From Verrucomicrobiota bacterium (GTDB lineage Bacteria > Verrucomicrobiota > Verrucomicrobiia > Limisphaerales > J093), in the NCBI GenBank assembly GCA_027493615.1, contig JAOSKK010000001.1:921629-985628 (forward strand): a stretch of DNA of 64,000 bases. Direction: 5' to 3'. Positions 30,785 through 42,403 of the stretch are shown piece by piece (position 1 is the stretch's first letter; each line of letters starts with the position of its first letter). A program made the position numbers and the translations under genes. The notes under the pieces are model-generated. The model had not been told where the DNA came from. It did not search any database and worked only from the letters and a program-made list of their open reading frames with translations.

Positions 30785-31072
30785 TGGATAACCGGCTTCG
30801 CCCAGGGTTGCGGTTGGGGCCGGAGAAGAACGGCCTGGCGAAGCCGGGCGCGACGCAGAAGGAAGTCTTCGAGTTCGGAGTCGTTGCGTTTGGGAGATAT
30901 CCCGGTGTCACCCTTCAGCGCCGTGGTGACTTCTCTGAAGCAGATGCGTCCCATGTTGGGGCGATTGAATGAGAGCGTGGACGGGACACTTGCTGCCCAG
31001 GCTTTGGTGCGCCATGCGGGCGTGTTGGATTGCGGTCAGCGAAAGCTCTGGCTGATCCAACCGACGAGGTAG
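30785..31072 (+). pseudogene. Remnant of a retropepsin-like aspartyl protease domain
   Basis: The plus-strand text around LRLGDIPVSPFSAVVTSLKQ and then GTLAAQALVRHAGVLDCGQRKLWLIQ, ending at TAG 31070-31072, resembles the last 60 or so residues of bacterial aspartyl-protease-like proteins, which read G-ILG-x-x-x-L...A-V-ID...LWL. The catalytic D-T/S-G motif and the N-terminal lobe are absent. It sits in the 340 bp between GH2 and CotH, so a full gene cannot fit. The similarity is weak and from memory. Confidence 0.35.
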
Positions 31073-31079
31073 CCTAGTT

Positions 31080-31885
31080 TCAACGGGCGTGAACCATGGC
31101 AGGGAGCGGACCACGGTTGGCCAGGGTCGGAGTGCCGGCGATGTGCTGGATCTCGGCGTGGTGGAGAAGCAAGGCCCGGCGCTGCTCGGCGAAGCGCACC
31201 AGGCTGACGGGCTGGTCGGGGTCGATCGAGCCGGCTTCGTCGACGCGCCGGGTGGGCCCTCGACGCCGCGGCAGAAGGCCTCGTTGGCGTCATAGGGATG
31301 AGGTGGAAGCGGCCGTGCGGATCGAGGTAGAGGTGGTAGTCGCTGGCGCGGGTCCAATAGCCATCGCGGTTGAACTGCTGGAGGTTCACATAAACGCCCC
31401 AGCACTCGCCGTTGATGACGACGCGGACGAAGTTGGCCTGCGGCGCGGGGAGGTAGTTCCGGGCGATGTGGTGGTAGAGGACGGTGCGCAGGAAGGTGGG
31501 GTCACCGTGCGAGTTAAGGAGGTTGAAGGTGCGGTAGCCGCCGAGGTTCTGGTCCTGGTGGGCGAGGACCTCGGTGGAAGTGAGGCGGGAGCCAGGCCGT
31601 GGGATGGGTCGGTCGCGCCCGGGGACGGCGGACCCACTGGGGGATCCGTCTGATCCGCTTGTGGGGCTGGGGTCGGGGCGCTGCGGAGCAAGGGGTGGCG
31701 CGGGCAGCCTGGCGCTCGGCGAGGTTCAAGCGGCCGTCGCGATCATGGTCGAAGCGGCGGACGAGCTTGAGGGGCGCGGCATTCGAGGGCGTGGCGGGGT
31801 CTTGGGCGAGGGCAGCCGAGGCCGCCAGGAGCGTGAGGCAGAGCAGGCCCAGGCAACGGGACCGGTTGTGCACGAACGCTGTCAT
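31080..31885 (-). CDS. CotH-family protein with EF-hand, internally deleted
   Basis: A signal peptide (LGLLCLTLLAASAALAQ) from ATG 31885 is followed by an EF-hand-like loop RRFDHDRDGRLNLAE. Then come the CotH motifs FNLLNSHGDPTFLRTVLYHH and RVVINGECWGVYVNLQQFN, and directly after them RDGYWTRASDYHLYLDPHGRFHLIP. In full-length CotH proteins about 80-100 residues, including part of the kinase-like core, separate QQFN from DGYWTRASDY. Here they are fused in the same frame. Additional frameshifts lie near 31680, 31520 and 31290. The C-terminal SLVRFAEQRRALLLHHAEIQ ends at TGA 31080. The protein is probably inactive, if the deletion is real rather than an assembly error. Confidence 0.7.
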
Positions 31886-31920
31886 GTGCGGACCGTAGCC
31901 GGGGGTCGATTAAGCTGCCG

Positions 31921-32894
31921 TTAAGCCGGGGCGGTTCCGCAGCGGCGGTGAGCGCTGCCTGGTACCAGTCCAGGATGAGTTCGGCACACTGAAGGCAGGA
32001 CGATTGGAGTTCTCGCAGGAACAACTCGGCGTCGCGTTCCATCCAGCGGTCGAACTTCTGCGGTTCGCTCCGGTAAGCGAGTCGGAGCCGGGCGACAGGT
32101 GGGTGCGTGAGGGCTGGTCGCAGGCGGGCTTCGAGGCGATAGCTGAGGGTCAGGGGCGGGTTGGTGCCGGGTTTGCCGGCGAGGGCGGCCCCGTGACTTC
32201 GAGTTCGAGCACCGCATCGGCTCCTTGGGCGCGGAGGTAGTCGATGGGGTTGGTGCCTGGAGGCAACCAGGCCAGGGTGGCGGCGAGGAAGAAGGCCATG
32301 CGAGCGAACTGCTCGGGTCGTTCGGCCGGCCAGGGTTTCGCTACGAGGAACAGATTGGTCCAGCCGCGGGCGCGGGCCTCCGCGGCGACGGTTTGGCGCA
32401 GCGCCTCATGGACCACGACTTGGGACAACCGGTCCGGAGTGAGCCTCCCAGAGCCGGTGGAATTCCTCACTGGAGACGCCGGAGAGGCCGGCGGCAGCCG
32501 CTCGGGCGGACAGGTATGGAGTCGTGGCGAACGTGGCGGGCCAGAGGACGCCGGCGTAGGTCATGAAGCCCCACAGGAAACGGTTGGCATCCGTCGAGAG
32601 GTCGGCCAGGGCTTGCTGGCGCGTGCGTGGCCACTGGATCCGGAGCAAGGGCAGAGGGTTGGTGGAGATGAGGCCCGCCCGGGGCAGGGGAGAGGCCTGT
32701 GCAGAAGGGGGCAACTGCCGTTCGAGGATGGCGACCTCGCTCCGTGGTCCGGTGGCACAGCCCACCGACACGACCAAGGCGAAGATGAAAGCACTCCGCC
32801 ACGAAGGCTGGCGTGGGGGCGGCGGGCGCTTGCCGGAGGGGCACGAGGCCACCGGTACTACCGGGAGCGGGGGTTCGTCCGAGGCGCGCATCAT
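31921..32894 (-). CDS. Hypothetical lipoprotein
   Basis: About 320 residues starting MMRASDEPP at ATG 32894, which overlaps the preceding gene by ATGA. A hydrophobic stretch with a lipobox (SAFIFALVVSVGCATG) suggests a lipid-anchored envelope protein. The mature part includes LSTDANRFLWGFMTYAGVLWP, VVVHEALRQTVAAEARARGW and, near the end, FLRELQSSCLQCAELILDWYQAAL. Frameshifts near 32465 and 32140 move it across frames; the stop near 31921-31923 is the best guess. I do not recognise the family. Its coupling to a small membrane protein and rnhC is the only context. Confidence 0.6.
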
Positions 32895-33094
32895 CGCGGC
32901 GCGGGCTGGTTGGAGAGCGGGTTCGTGTTGGCGGCGGGCGTGGGGCGGGGCGGGGCTTCGCCGCGGGGTTGGCTGGAGACTTTGCGCACGTAGTGCGTCA
33001 TGAATGCCAGCCAGCTCAGGAGCAGAATGAGAAGCCCGGCCAAGAGGAGCTTCGGGATGAGCGGCCTGACGGGGGGTGACGGAGGAGGGCTCAT
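32891..33094 (-). CDS. Small single-pass membrane protein
   Basis: This is an intact 67-residue protein with one helix (LIPKLLLAGLLILLLSWLAFM) after a proline-rich start and a polar, proline-rich tail (RGEAPPRPTPAANTN). Its start overlaps the RNase HIII stop by ATGA and its stop overlaps the lipoprotein start by ATGA, so all three are coupled. No family is recognised; it may be a partner of the lipoprotein. Confidence 0.6.
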   Translation of the reverse strand: MSPPPSPPVRPLIPKLLLAGLLILLLSWLAFMTHYVRKVSSQPRGEAPPRPTPAANTNPLSNQPAPR

Positions 33095-34074
33095 GTGCGG
33101 GCGGGGAGGACGGTTTGCGCCAGGGGACGCGGGGCGGCTCGGGCTGGCCCAGCGCGCGGGCGGCGGTGCGGAAGTGGAGTTTGCCGACGAGGCCGAGCTG
33201 GTCGGCGCCGTGACGGGTCACGAACTCGCGGGCGGCGGCGTCCACGGCGGCGGAGGCCCCTTTGGGCAGGGGGTAGTTCGAACTTGGCGGCGAGCTTCGC
33301 CAGCCGGGTGACGAACTCGTCGCGGGCGAGGATGGACGCGGCGGCGACGGCGAGGTCGGCCTCGGCCTTGTGGCGCTGGAGGAGTTCGATTTCGCGTCCG
33401 AGGCTCATGAGGGCCTTGGCCACGGTGGCCTTGTCGTGGGCGAACTGGTCGCTGATGGCGCGGACGGGCAGGGGGTCCATGCGGTGGCGCTGGAGCATGA
33501 GGTTCTCGATCACGCGCGCGTGGCCCCAGGCGAGGATGCGGTTGACGCTCTTGAGCTGGCGGTAGAGCCGGTTGTAGGCCTCGGGGCCGATGGGTACCAC
33601 CGTGAAGACGGCGCCGGGGGTTTCGCGGATGAGCCGGGCCAGTTCCGCGATGCGGCGGTCACCACCGACCTGTTTGGAGTCGCGCACACCGGCCGTCTGC
33701 CAGGTCTTGACGAAGTGCGCGTTGACATAGACCCCCGCAACACAGAGCGGGCCGAAGAAGTCGCCCTTGCCACTTTCGTCGACACCGAACCGGGGGAGGA
33801 GGAGCTCGGGTTGGAGGACGGTCTCGTAGCCGAGGCGGGCCTGCCGGAGGATTTCGGGTTCGAGGGTGAACTCGACGAACTCGGCGGTGCCCTTGCCTTG
33901 CACGACGAGCTTGCCGCTCTCGTAGTAGGTCACATTGACCTTGTCCTTCTGGGCGGCGAACCGGGCGTAGGGCACTTCGCGGAAGGCGAAGCCGTGCGCT
34001 CGCAGCCAGGCCAGGAGCGTCTTGGCCTGGGCGGACGTCAAGGTGCAGGTGTACGAGGTCAACGGCGCCGGCAT
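33091..34074 (-). CDS. rnhC: Ribonuclease HIII
   Basis: About 327 residues. An N-terminal TBP-like substrate-binding domain (YTCTLTSAQAKTLLAWLRAHG; VNVTYYESGKLVVQGKG) precedes the catalytic core, with the metal-binding DE pair in FGVDESGKGDFFGPLCVAG. Then come VRDSKQVGGDRRI, QFAHDKATVAKALMSLG, and LAVAAASILARDEFV with a conserved acidic residue. It removes RNA from RNA-DNA hybrids. A frameshift near 33275 moves AAAREFVTRHGADQLGLVGK into another frame, and a second small shift near the end brings it to the stop at 33091. The N-terminal domain separates it from RNase HII. Confidence 0.9.
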   Translation of the reverse strand: MPAPLTSYTCTLTSAQAKTLLAWLRAHGFAFREVPYARFAAQKDKVNVTYYESGKLVVQGKGTAEFVEFTLEPEILRQARLGYETVLQPELLLPRFGVDESGKGDFFGPLCVAGVYVNAHFVKTWQTAGVRDSKQVGGDRRIAELARLIRETPGAVFTVVPIGPEAYNRLYRQLKSVNRILAWGHARVIENLMLQRHRMDPLPVRAISDQFAHDKATVAKALMSLGREIELLQRHKAEADLAVAAASILARDEFVTRLAKLAAKFELPPAQRGLRRRGRRRPRVRDPSRRRPARPRRQTPLPHRRPRAGPARAAPRPLAQTVLPART

Positions 34075-34420
34075 GGGGGGGCAGGCTAGGGGGTGGGGAA
34101 GAGATGTCGAGTCGGCCTGCTGTGGGGGCGGCGGGCATCTTCCGTCCGTGGCGGCGCGGGGCGGCGATGCAGGCCTCCGCTCTCACGTTCGCCATGAACC
34201 GCGCCCCACCAGGTGCACGGTCCTGGGGCAAGGGCTCGAAGCGAGTGAGGTCCTCGAGGAACCTGAGGTGCAGGCTTCCCTTTTCCAGCCAAGGGCAGGG
34301 CAAAAGCTGTGGATGGTTGGGGCGAGGCAAGTGTGTCACACTGTGCGGACTCCCGGAGTCCTCGGGGAGTGGCCGGATGCTTCTGGCAAGGGAAGTTGGA
34401 GAGAACCGGGGCATGTGACC
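34075..34420. other. Divergent intergenic region between rnhC and the giant gene
   Basis: About 346 bp between oppositely oriented starts. It must hold promoters for both directions. I see a GGAGAGAA stretch about 15 bp before ATG 34421 that could be its ribosome binding site. No other gene or convincing promoter box was identified. Confidence 0.4.
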
Positions 34421-37400
34421 ATGAATCGGCGATGCGATCCTCGGCGGCGTGGACCGGCGTGCTTGATGGTGCTGCTCACGCTGTGGCTTTGTTACGTGCA
34501 CGTCGGCGGCCGGGTTGTTGCCGGGGCGAGTGCCGGGGACAGGCGGGGCGCGCGCCCGGCGATGGACCCGGCTGGGGCGGGGGCGCCCGCCAGGGGAAGT
34601 TCCGCCCGAGCGCTTGCCTGGACCGGGGCGCCTGGCGAGGCGGATCCCGAGGATCCATTCGTCCGGGCCAAGTTGAGTGCCATCGGTCCGGGGGTGGACA
34701 AGGCGTTTACCTTCGTGCGCGACCAGGTGGGGTTCGAGGCCTATACCGGCTCGCTGCGCGGGGCGCGGGGCACGTTATGGTCCGGGGCGGGGAACAGTCT
34801 GGACCAGGCCAGTCTGCTGCTGGCCCTGCTGAGGGCGCAAGGCGTACGGGCGAGATATGCGCGCGGCACGTTGGCCGAGAAGGACGCGCGCATCCTGATC
34901 CGCTCCCTGTTTGATCCGGTCGTGGCCGCTCATGCCGTGGGGTACATCCCCGAACGGTTCCCGCGCTACGAACCGGAGAACGACGCCGGCCTGCTGCGTG
35001 AGGTCGCCGATCACTGGTGGGTCGAGCTGGAGGGGGGGACAGCCCTGGACCCGAGTTTCTCCGACCACGCGGTCGGTCAGACGCGCGGCGTGAAGACGGG
35101 CGATTTCGACGCCATACCGGAGGAACTTCGCCATTCGGTGGTGGTACGGCTGAAGGCGGAGTTGCACAACCCGCTGTCGCAGTACAGCTACCAGATCCCG
35201 CTCGAAGTGGTGCTGAACACCGCGGACGTCTATGGGCGCGCGCTGACGCTGGGACACTTCGTCAACACGTATCAGGCGCCGGCCTTGGTCACCGGGTGGA
35301 AGACCTATACCTACTCGCCGTATCTGCTGGTGGACGACAACGATGCGGACTGGACGAACGACCACCTGATCCGCGGCACCGATTACCAGGAGTTCCTCAC
35401 CGGGCTGTTCCCGCTCGCGAATTCGATCCTCACCCGTCTCACCCTTGAGTTCGAGGTGCGCGATCCTGGCAGGGCGCCGGACATCCGAACGCGGGACCTC
35501 TTGGATCGTGTCGGCTACGCCGCGCGCAAGGGTCTGGCTCAGCCCGGACCCGTGGACACGACCAGGCCGGCGCTGACCGAGTGCGACGTCGCCTGCGTGC
35601 ATATGCTGCCGGGCTGGTATCTTCCCTCAGCGGTGGTGCGCGAGGCGGACAGTTTGACCAATTTGCAGGCGCAGGTGCGGGCCCTGGAGCCGCTCGTGGC
35701 TGCGTTAGCCGCGAGAGACCCCGCACACCTCACTCCGGCCGAACAGGCCACGCTCCAGCCGTACGCCCGCCTGCTGCCACCGCTGCAGGCCGCGAATGCC
35801 CAGTTCCTGAACGCCGCGTTTCTCATTGATGCGGACCACTGGATCCGGATCAACGAGCCGCGTTACCTCGTGCGCGCGTGGTTCGACAGTCCCCGGCTCA
35901 TCCTGACGCAGATGAGGGTCCGGGCCGGCACCGGTGCGGCCGAGACGCGGGGCGTGTTGAGCCTGGACATCCGCAAGGACAACATGGCGGTCGTGCCGTA
36001 CCCGGGGCAGAACGATCGTGTGGGTTTCTCGTTCAACATGGCGCGCGGGCTGGACGTGAGCCTGGTCGAAGACCTGTTGTTCCAGCGCCTGGTCAACGCC
36101 GACGCCCTCGTACAGGGCGTCAAGCCGTCGGCGGTCGCAGTGTTCCAGGCCGCCAAGGCGCAGGGGGTTCCGATCGAGGTGCTCCAGGGGGCAGGCGACA
36201 TCGTGCGGCTCGAAGGCTTGGACCTCACGCCTGAGGCCAAGGCGCGGATGGCGACGGCGCTGCAGGCCCACCAGGCCGTCAACGTGCCGGCGCGCATGGT
36301 GACCCTGAACGGCCAGCCCGCCATCGCCTGGTACGAGCTTGATGCGCGCACGGGCCAGCTCCACAGCGTGACCGAGGACGGCGGCCGGCAGAGTTCGGTT
36401 GAATTCGTGTTGATCTCCGCCCTGGTGCTCTTCGCCGGGGCGTTCGGGCTGGTCCATTTTGGCAATTGCATCGCCTCCTGCTTCCGGTCGGCTGAAGTGG
36501 ACCGGATCAAGAACTCGCCCTCGCTCGCCGTCACCGGAACCTCGACCTACGAGCATACCGGTCTCAACATGATGCCCGCTGCCGGCCTCACCTGCGGCTA
36601 CGTGGAACACAACGATGGGAGTGTGGATCTCACGTTCCCCAACGGCGAGAGCATCAATGTCTCGGCCGCGGTCTTCGACGGCTTCTCCCGGACGATCCAA
36701 ACCACCGACGGCACTGGCAGTGTGGTGCGCTGGCAAGGGATGCGGAAGGAAATCACTCAGTGGCTGAACCCTGGACCCTCACCCTTCGCCGGGACGGTAA
36801 GCGTCGCGGACGACTTCACGCTCGAGACCATCGCAGAACCTGCCATCGAGGTGGCGCACGGCGAAAACAGCGTGCCCTCGGCTTACCGGCTGGCCGTGGC
36901 CAACCTGGGGCTGCCTGATCCGGGGAACCTGTCCGCTTACGTTGCGCGCACCAACGAAACGTTGTTCTTCCGCGTGAAGGGGGCCCGGGAGGGAACCATT
37001 TGGGGGACCGACCGCTACACCAGTACGTCGCCCCTGGCCACGGCGGCCGTTCACGCCGGGGTGCTGACCCACGGCCAGACCGGCACTGTGAAGGTGCACA
37101 TGCTGCTACCTGGTGGGGTCCACCCCGGCAGTACCCGGAACGGTGTCACGTCGCGAAGCTACACCGGTGTGCCTGCGGGCGACTACCGGGTTGAGGCTGT
37201 GGACCTCGCGGCCGATGCGACCGGCTTCCGGTTGAGCGGCACAGTGCCTGTTGGATGGGCCCTGCTGTTTTCCCGGACCAACGTGGTGGTCCCGCCAGGC
37301 GTGACAGGCCAGTTCAGCGTCTTTCTGCAACCAGACGACGCCGCTCCGCTTCCTCCGCCCGGAACGACCGTCCCTTTCGAGATCGAAGTCGCGCCCCTGA

Positions 37401-40400
37401 CCGCGCCCGCCGCCGCGGAGGTCGGTTCGCGCACGTGGGCCTCGGACGGGACCGCGCCGGGCGGTGCCGCAGGGGACCGGCGGTTGCACGGACCCTCCGC
37501 CCGCCAGGCGATGACCTTCACGGTCCCGGAGGTCTGTGGCCTGCGCATGGAGAGCGACCCGGAGTTGCTCGCCACCACGCCCGACGGGAGCGTGGCCCTG
37601 CAGGTGTCGTTCCAGAACACGGGCAACGTGCCGCTGCAGGCCGACCTTTCCCCCTCGCTGCCGCCGGGTTTTGCGCTTGAAGGTCTGCTGCGCTCGGTGT
37701 CGCTGGCGCCCGGTGAGCAGACCAAGCTCGCCATGACCTTGCGTGCCCGAGGCGTGGTCGTGAACACGGATCACGTGGTGAGCCTCACCGCTTCCTTTGG
37801 ACCGGACCGTGCACAGAAGCGGCGGGTGGCCCCGCGCGTTGTCGTCGCGGTGCCGGGCGCGTTGCAGGCCTTGCAAGCGGCGAGTGAGGCTCAGGCCCTC
37901 GGGCGTGACGGTCTCGCTGCCACCTTGGAAGGGATCGGCAAAGGCCTGAGTCAACTCTACCGATCCCCCGCCGATGCGGCCTGGCGCGGACGTGTCCTGG
38001 CCAACCTCGATGCGCTGGGGCGCCAGTTGGACGACCCGCTCCTCGCGTTGTTCGGGCCGGGTCTGACGGCCGCGCGCCAAGCCCTGGCGGGGAGCGCCCC
38101 GACCAGGTCACCGCCGCGCTCGAGGGCGTGGGCGTTGAGCTGCGCAGGTTCGCCGAGTTCATGACGTTGCTGGCCCGGCACGACTTCGAAGTGGCCCTGC
38201 AGCCAAACACCGCCGACACCTTACCCGGAGACGGCCACGCGGTTTGGTCTGTACCTGAAGAACTGCGGGCGTCAGACCACCACCTACGACCTGAGCCTCG
38301 ATGGTGTCCCGGCGGAGATCAGCGGTGGCCTGACGCAGTCAAGCATCACCCTGTTGCCCGGGCAGGCGACGAGCCCGACGTTGAGTGGCAGCGAGCACGT
38401 ATCGGTCACGCTCACGCAGCGCGCCGGCCAACTGCTGGCTTTTCCCTTCTCCCTCACCGTGAAGGCGCGTCCGGCGCCGGCGATCACGCGCACCGCCACC
38501 GGCGTGTTCACTGCGCGCAACGAACTGGTGAACGTGCTCGAGGTGCGGGCGACGCCGGCTTTCATCGAACCGCGTTGGGAGCGCACTTCAGTGGGCGTGT
38601 TCACGGGCGGCGATGCGGGCGAAGGCCTCGACTTGGACGGTGACTTTCTCCACGCCGTCAACGTCGGCGGCAATGCCGTGGGCCGGATTCGGGATGCGGA
38701 CTTTACCAGTCCCAACGTAGCCGGCGTCACGCTGACTGCGGTTTGGGCAGGCAACCACGCACGCGAGTTCGGCGACTCGGACAACGACAATCGCCTCGAA
38801 ACCGTGATGCTTTCGGACCGCTACGGGAACCCGGCCAACCCGATGGTCCTCGAACTCGGGCGCCTGGTGTCCGGTCAGCCCTACAAACTTCAACTCCTGT
38901 TCGCCGAGGACTGGACCCCGCATCGAGGCTTCGATGTGCTCGTGGACGGACAGGTGATCACCGACGACTTCAACCCCGGGGGTGTGCAGGGGGGAGTCTC
39001 GACGCGGGACCGGGCGGTCGTGTTGACGCACGAATTCATCGCCGCGGCCAGCACGGTGTTGATCCGGCTCGATGGGAGTCGGGTGGCCGGGTTCAGCAAT
39101 CGCGATCCCTTGTTGTGCGGCTTCACGCTCGAAGCGCAGCGGCCCGAGCCTGTCGAGGTCTCCGCCCGGATTCTCAACGCGGTGAATGCCGACCGGGTGG
39201 CGCTGGCGCGTCTGACGGTCAAGGCGCCCGACGGAAGCCTCGTTCGTGAGGCGCCGCCCGAACCGGTCGCCTTGAGCACGCGCTCGAGTCTTGATCCGTT
39301 CAAGGTGGGCCGATTCGATCCCACGGGGCTGGCACCCGGCCTGTATCGGCTCGACCTGACGCTGAGCGAGACCGACGGGCGGGCCCTCGGCGGCGCGCAG
39401 GGGCATGGCCCCTTCCTGGTGGGCACGCCGCTGGTGGCTGGTTTGAGTGTGGATCCGAGTCAATTGTCGCCCGGCACCGGTGAGGTCGAGGTGACGCTAA
39501 GCATCACGAACCGCCTTGGGCTCGGCACGGACGGGTTGAGCCTCGTTGCTTTGCGGGACACGCCGGGCCGCGCGCAGAGTCTCACCCTGGCGCGTGGACA
39601 CATTTACGTGGGCGGCTCGGAGAGCGCCGAGTCCCTGGACGTCACGAACCCGTGGAACCTCCGTCTGGTGGGTACGCTGGCAACGAACGAGTCGGCGACG
39701 GCGTTGGCGGGTGACCATCTCCTCGTCCGCCGCGGGTTTGGCCTGGACGTCTTTGCGCTGACCGAGCCGTCGTCGCCCACGCGGCTCGGTGGTTGTGACG
39801 CCGGCTTCATCGGCTCGACGTTCCCGGTCCACTTCTTCACCCAGGGGGACTTCGCCTTCAATCAGGCGCTGATCTTCGGCTACGGCGCGGTCGCCATCAA
39901 TTTCGTGCGTGGGGACTTGGCGGCTTACGACCTCCGCAACCCGGCCGCCCCGGTCCCCCTCGGGCTGCTTCTCCACACCGAGCACGCGGATTTTCCCGAG
40001 TTCGTCGGGAGCGACTACTTCATCGGCCAACCCGCCGCGAAGGATGGCGTGGTCTTGCTGCCCAGCACCACGGGCTCGAACGCGGCGACCACCGGCAACG
40101 GGAGGCTGATCCTGGTTGACAGCCGGACGGCGGGGCGGTTGACCGTCGCCGGGGACTTCACCGTGCCCGGCACACGCGTCCTGACCTCCATCGCCCTCGC
40201 GGGCAACCGTGCGCTGGTGCTCGGGAACACGGCGGGCTTCGCCGTGCGCAACAACGCACCGGTGCTCCTGGGCGACGTGACCGCCACGGTGTTGGACGTC
40301 AGCGATCCCCTGCAACCGGTCCTGGTGGGCCCGACTCAGACTCTGGGCGGCATCGACCAGGCCGTGCGGTGGCAGATGCACGCCGTCGCCGGGCCGGACC

Positions 40401-42403
40401 GGCAGTTCTTCCTGACTGACATCACTCGGGATGGCAGGCCGGAGCTCTGGCTACTGGATGCCGGTGATCCGGGGGCACTGCGCACGACGGCTCTCGAGGT
40501 CCCTGCCCCGGTCAAGGCGGCATGGTACCAGGCCGGCCTCCTTTACACCGCGAGTCAGGCCGGCGTGGCGGTCTACGATGCCAGTGGTTGGGCCGGCCGG
40601 CCGGCCTTGGCGGAAGTCAGCCTGCCCAAGTCCGGCGTGGCGTTGGTGACCGGCTCGTTCAGTCTGCCGCCGGACGAACTCCTGGCGGGGGACGAGTGGG
40701 ACACCGCGCGTTGGCACTTCGATCTCGGCGCCTGGTCGCGATCTCGGACCATCACGTGGCGCGAACGCGTCGCGGACCTTCGCCCGGGCACGAGCCGAGA
40801 CGTGATTGCGGGCGGTTCGGTGACCTTCTCCGCCTGGGGCACGGACGCCTCCGTCACTTTGCCTGCGCGGTCGGTCGCTTGCCCAAACCTGCTGCGCCTG
40901 ACGCCCGCCGCGCAGACAGTGCCACCAGGAGGCGAAGCGGTGTACACGCTCTCGCTGATCAACCCGGCCGGGGAAGCCGCCCACTTCACGCTGAGCGCGG
41001 ACGGTTTGCCGTCCGGTTGGCTGACCTTGCCGGCGACCGTTTCCGTCCCGGCATGGGGTGAACAGAGCGTGGCGCTGGTGGTCCGGTCGGACAGGGCCGC
41101 GCCCCTGGGATCGCCGGGGTTTCGCGTTGCCGCTGCGGCCGCCGGCGGGTTGCAGGACTCGGTCGAGGGAACACTGACCCTGGCGGGTTCCCCTGAGCGG
41201 CGGGATGACGCGCATGGTGTGGTGATCGCGTTGGCCACGGCCGAGGCTGCTGCCGGCCAGGGTACCCCGGCGTTCGTGGATGTCCGCCTGACGAACACAG
41301 GCAACGTCACCGAGGTGTTCGAGCTTGGTGTTCAACTGCCTCCGGACATCGCCTGGGGTGAAGGCCCGTTGTCGCTCGACGTGCCACCCGGCTTCGAGAA
41401 CTACCGCGAGGCACGGTTGACGTTGACCCCGGCCCCGGGCACCGCGGCCGGACCGAGAACCTTCGCGGTGACCGCAAGATCGGTGCACGATCCGGGGTTG
41501 CAGGCAACCGCCATGGGCACGCTCACCGTCCTGCCAGCCGGCGTGGTGATGAGTCTGACGCCCGCGCGTGGTTTGTTGGGTGCCCCCTTCGTGCTGCACC
41601 TTTCGAATCCCGGCCCGACCGCGCAGAGTTACGATCTGACTCTGGGCGGACCGTTGGCAGCAGCAGCACGACTGGGACAACCGGGCGTGACCCTCGAGGC
41701 CGGAGCAACAACCACCGTGCCCGTGATGTTCACGGCCACGGACTTCGCTTACCCGGGTGAGTTCCCGTTGCTGGCCGGCGCGAGGGCGCAGGCCGATGGG
41801 CGGGTGCAGGGGTGGACGGCGGCGACGGTGGAAGTGCGGGAAACCCATGGGTTGGCGGCGTGGTTTGATCCGGAACTGACTGGCTTGCTGGGACCGGGGA
41901 AGCGGCGGCGCTGCTCGAGTTGCGGAACACTGGGAATGTCGAGGAAGCCTGCGAGCTCCGGATTGTCGGAGTGGAGGGGCCGGTGACGGCGGGGTTCGTG
42001 GGTTGGGACGGTCAGTCAACCCAGGCGATCCCGACTCTGCGGTTGCCAGGGTTGGCGGGCGGGGGGGTGGTGCTGCGAGCGCGGCTCACGGCCACGGAGC
42101 CGGGTCGGGTGCGCGTCCGGTTGACCGCACACAGCGATCCCGGGCGGAGCGTGGAGGCGGTCGCGCATTTCCTGCCCGGAGTCTGGTTGTCGATCGAACG
42201 GCTCGAGCGGGCCGGAGCGCGGGAGGTCCGCCTGTCGTTCACGCCGTTGCCGGGGTATCAGCACACAATCGAGTCGCGGGAGGGGTTGGGCTGGGGTGAA
42301 CTCTGGCAGGGGGTTGCCCGGCGGGCCTCATGACCAGGGCGAGGCTGTGGATCCGCTGGGCGCGGCGCCGCGCTTCTATCGGGTGCGCATCGACCGTCCC
42401 TGA
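34421..42403 (+). CDS. Giant secreted multidomain protein: transglutaminase-like, malectin-like, beta-propeller, NEW3 repeats
   Basis: One gene of about 2660 codons. A leader (ACLMVLLTLWLCYVHVG) is followed by a transglutaminase-like domain (about 115-210): GNSLDQASLLLALLRAQGV, then DHWWVELEGGTALDPSF; the usual catalytic Cys position reads differently. A TM-like helix FVLISALVLFAGAFGLVHF lies near 665. A malectin-like domain spans about 1400-1570 (DLDGDFLHAVNVGG; YKLQLLFAEDWTPHRGFDVLVDG). LVIVD-type propeller blades follow (about 1720-2060; SLDVTNPWNLRLVGTL), then four or so NEW3-like repeats marked by NTGNV, and a tail ending RFYRVRIDRP. Frameshifts near 38105, 38235, 41895 and 42312; the first two compensate. 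Function unknown; a surface or secreted factor. Confidence 0.8.
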
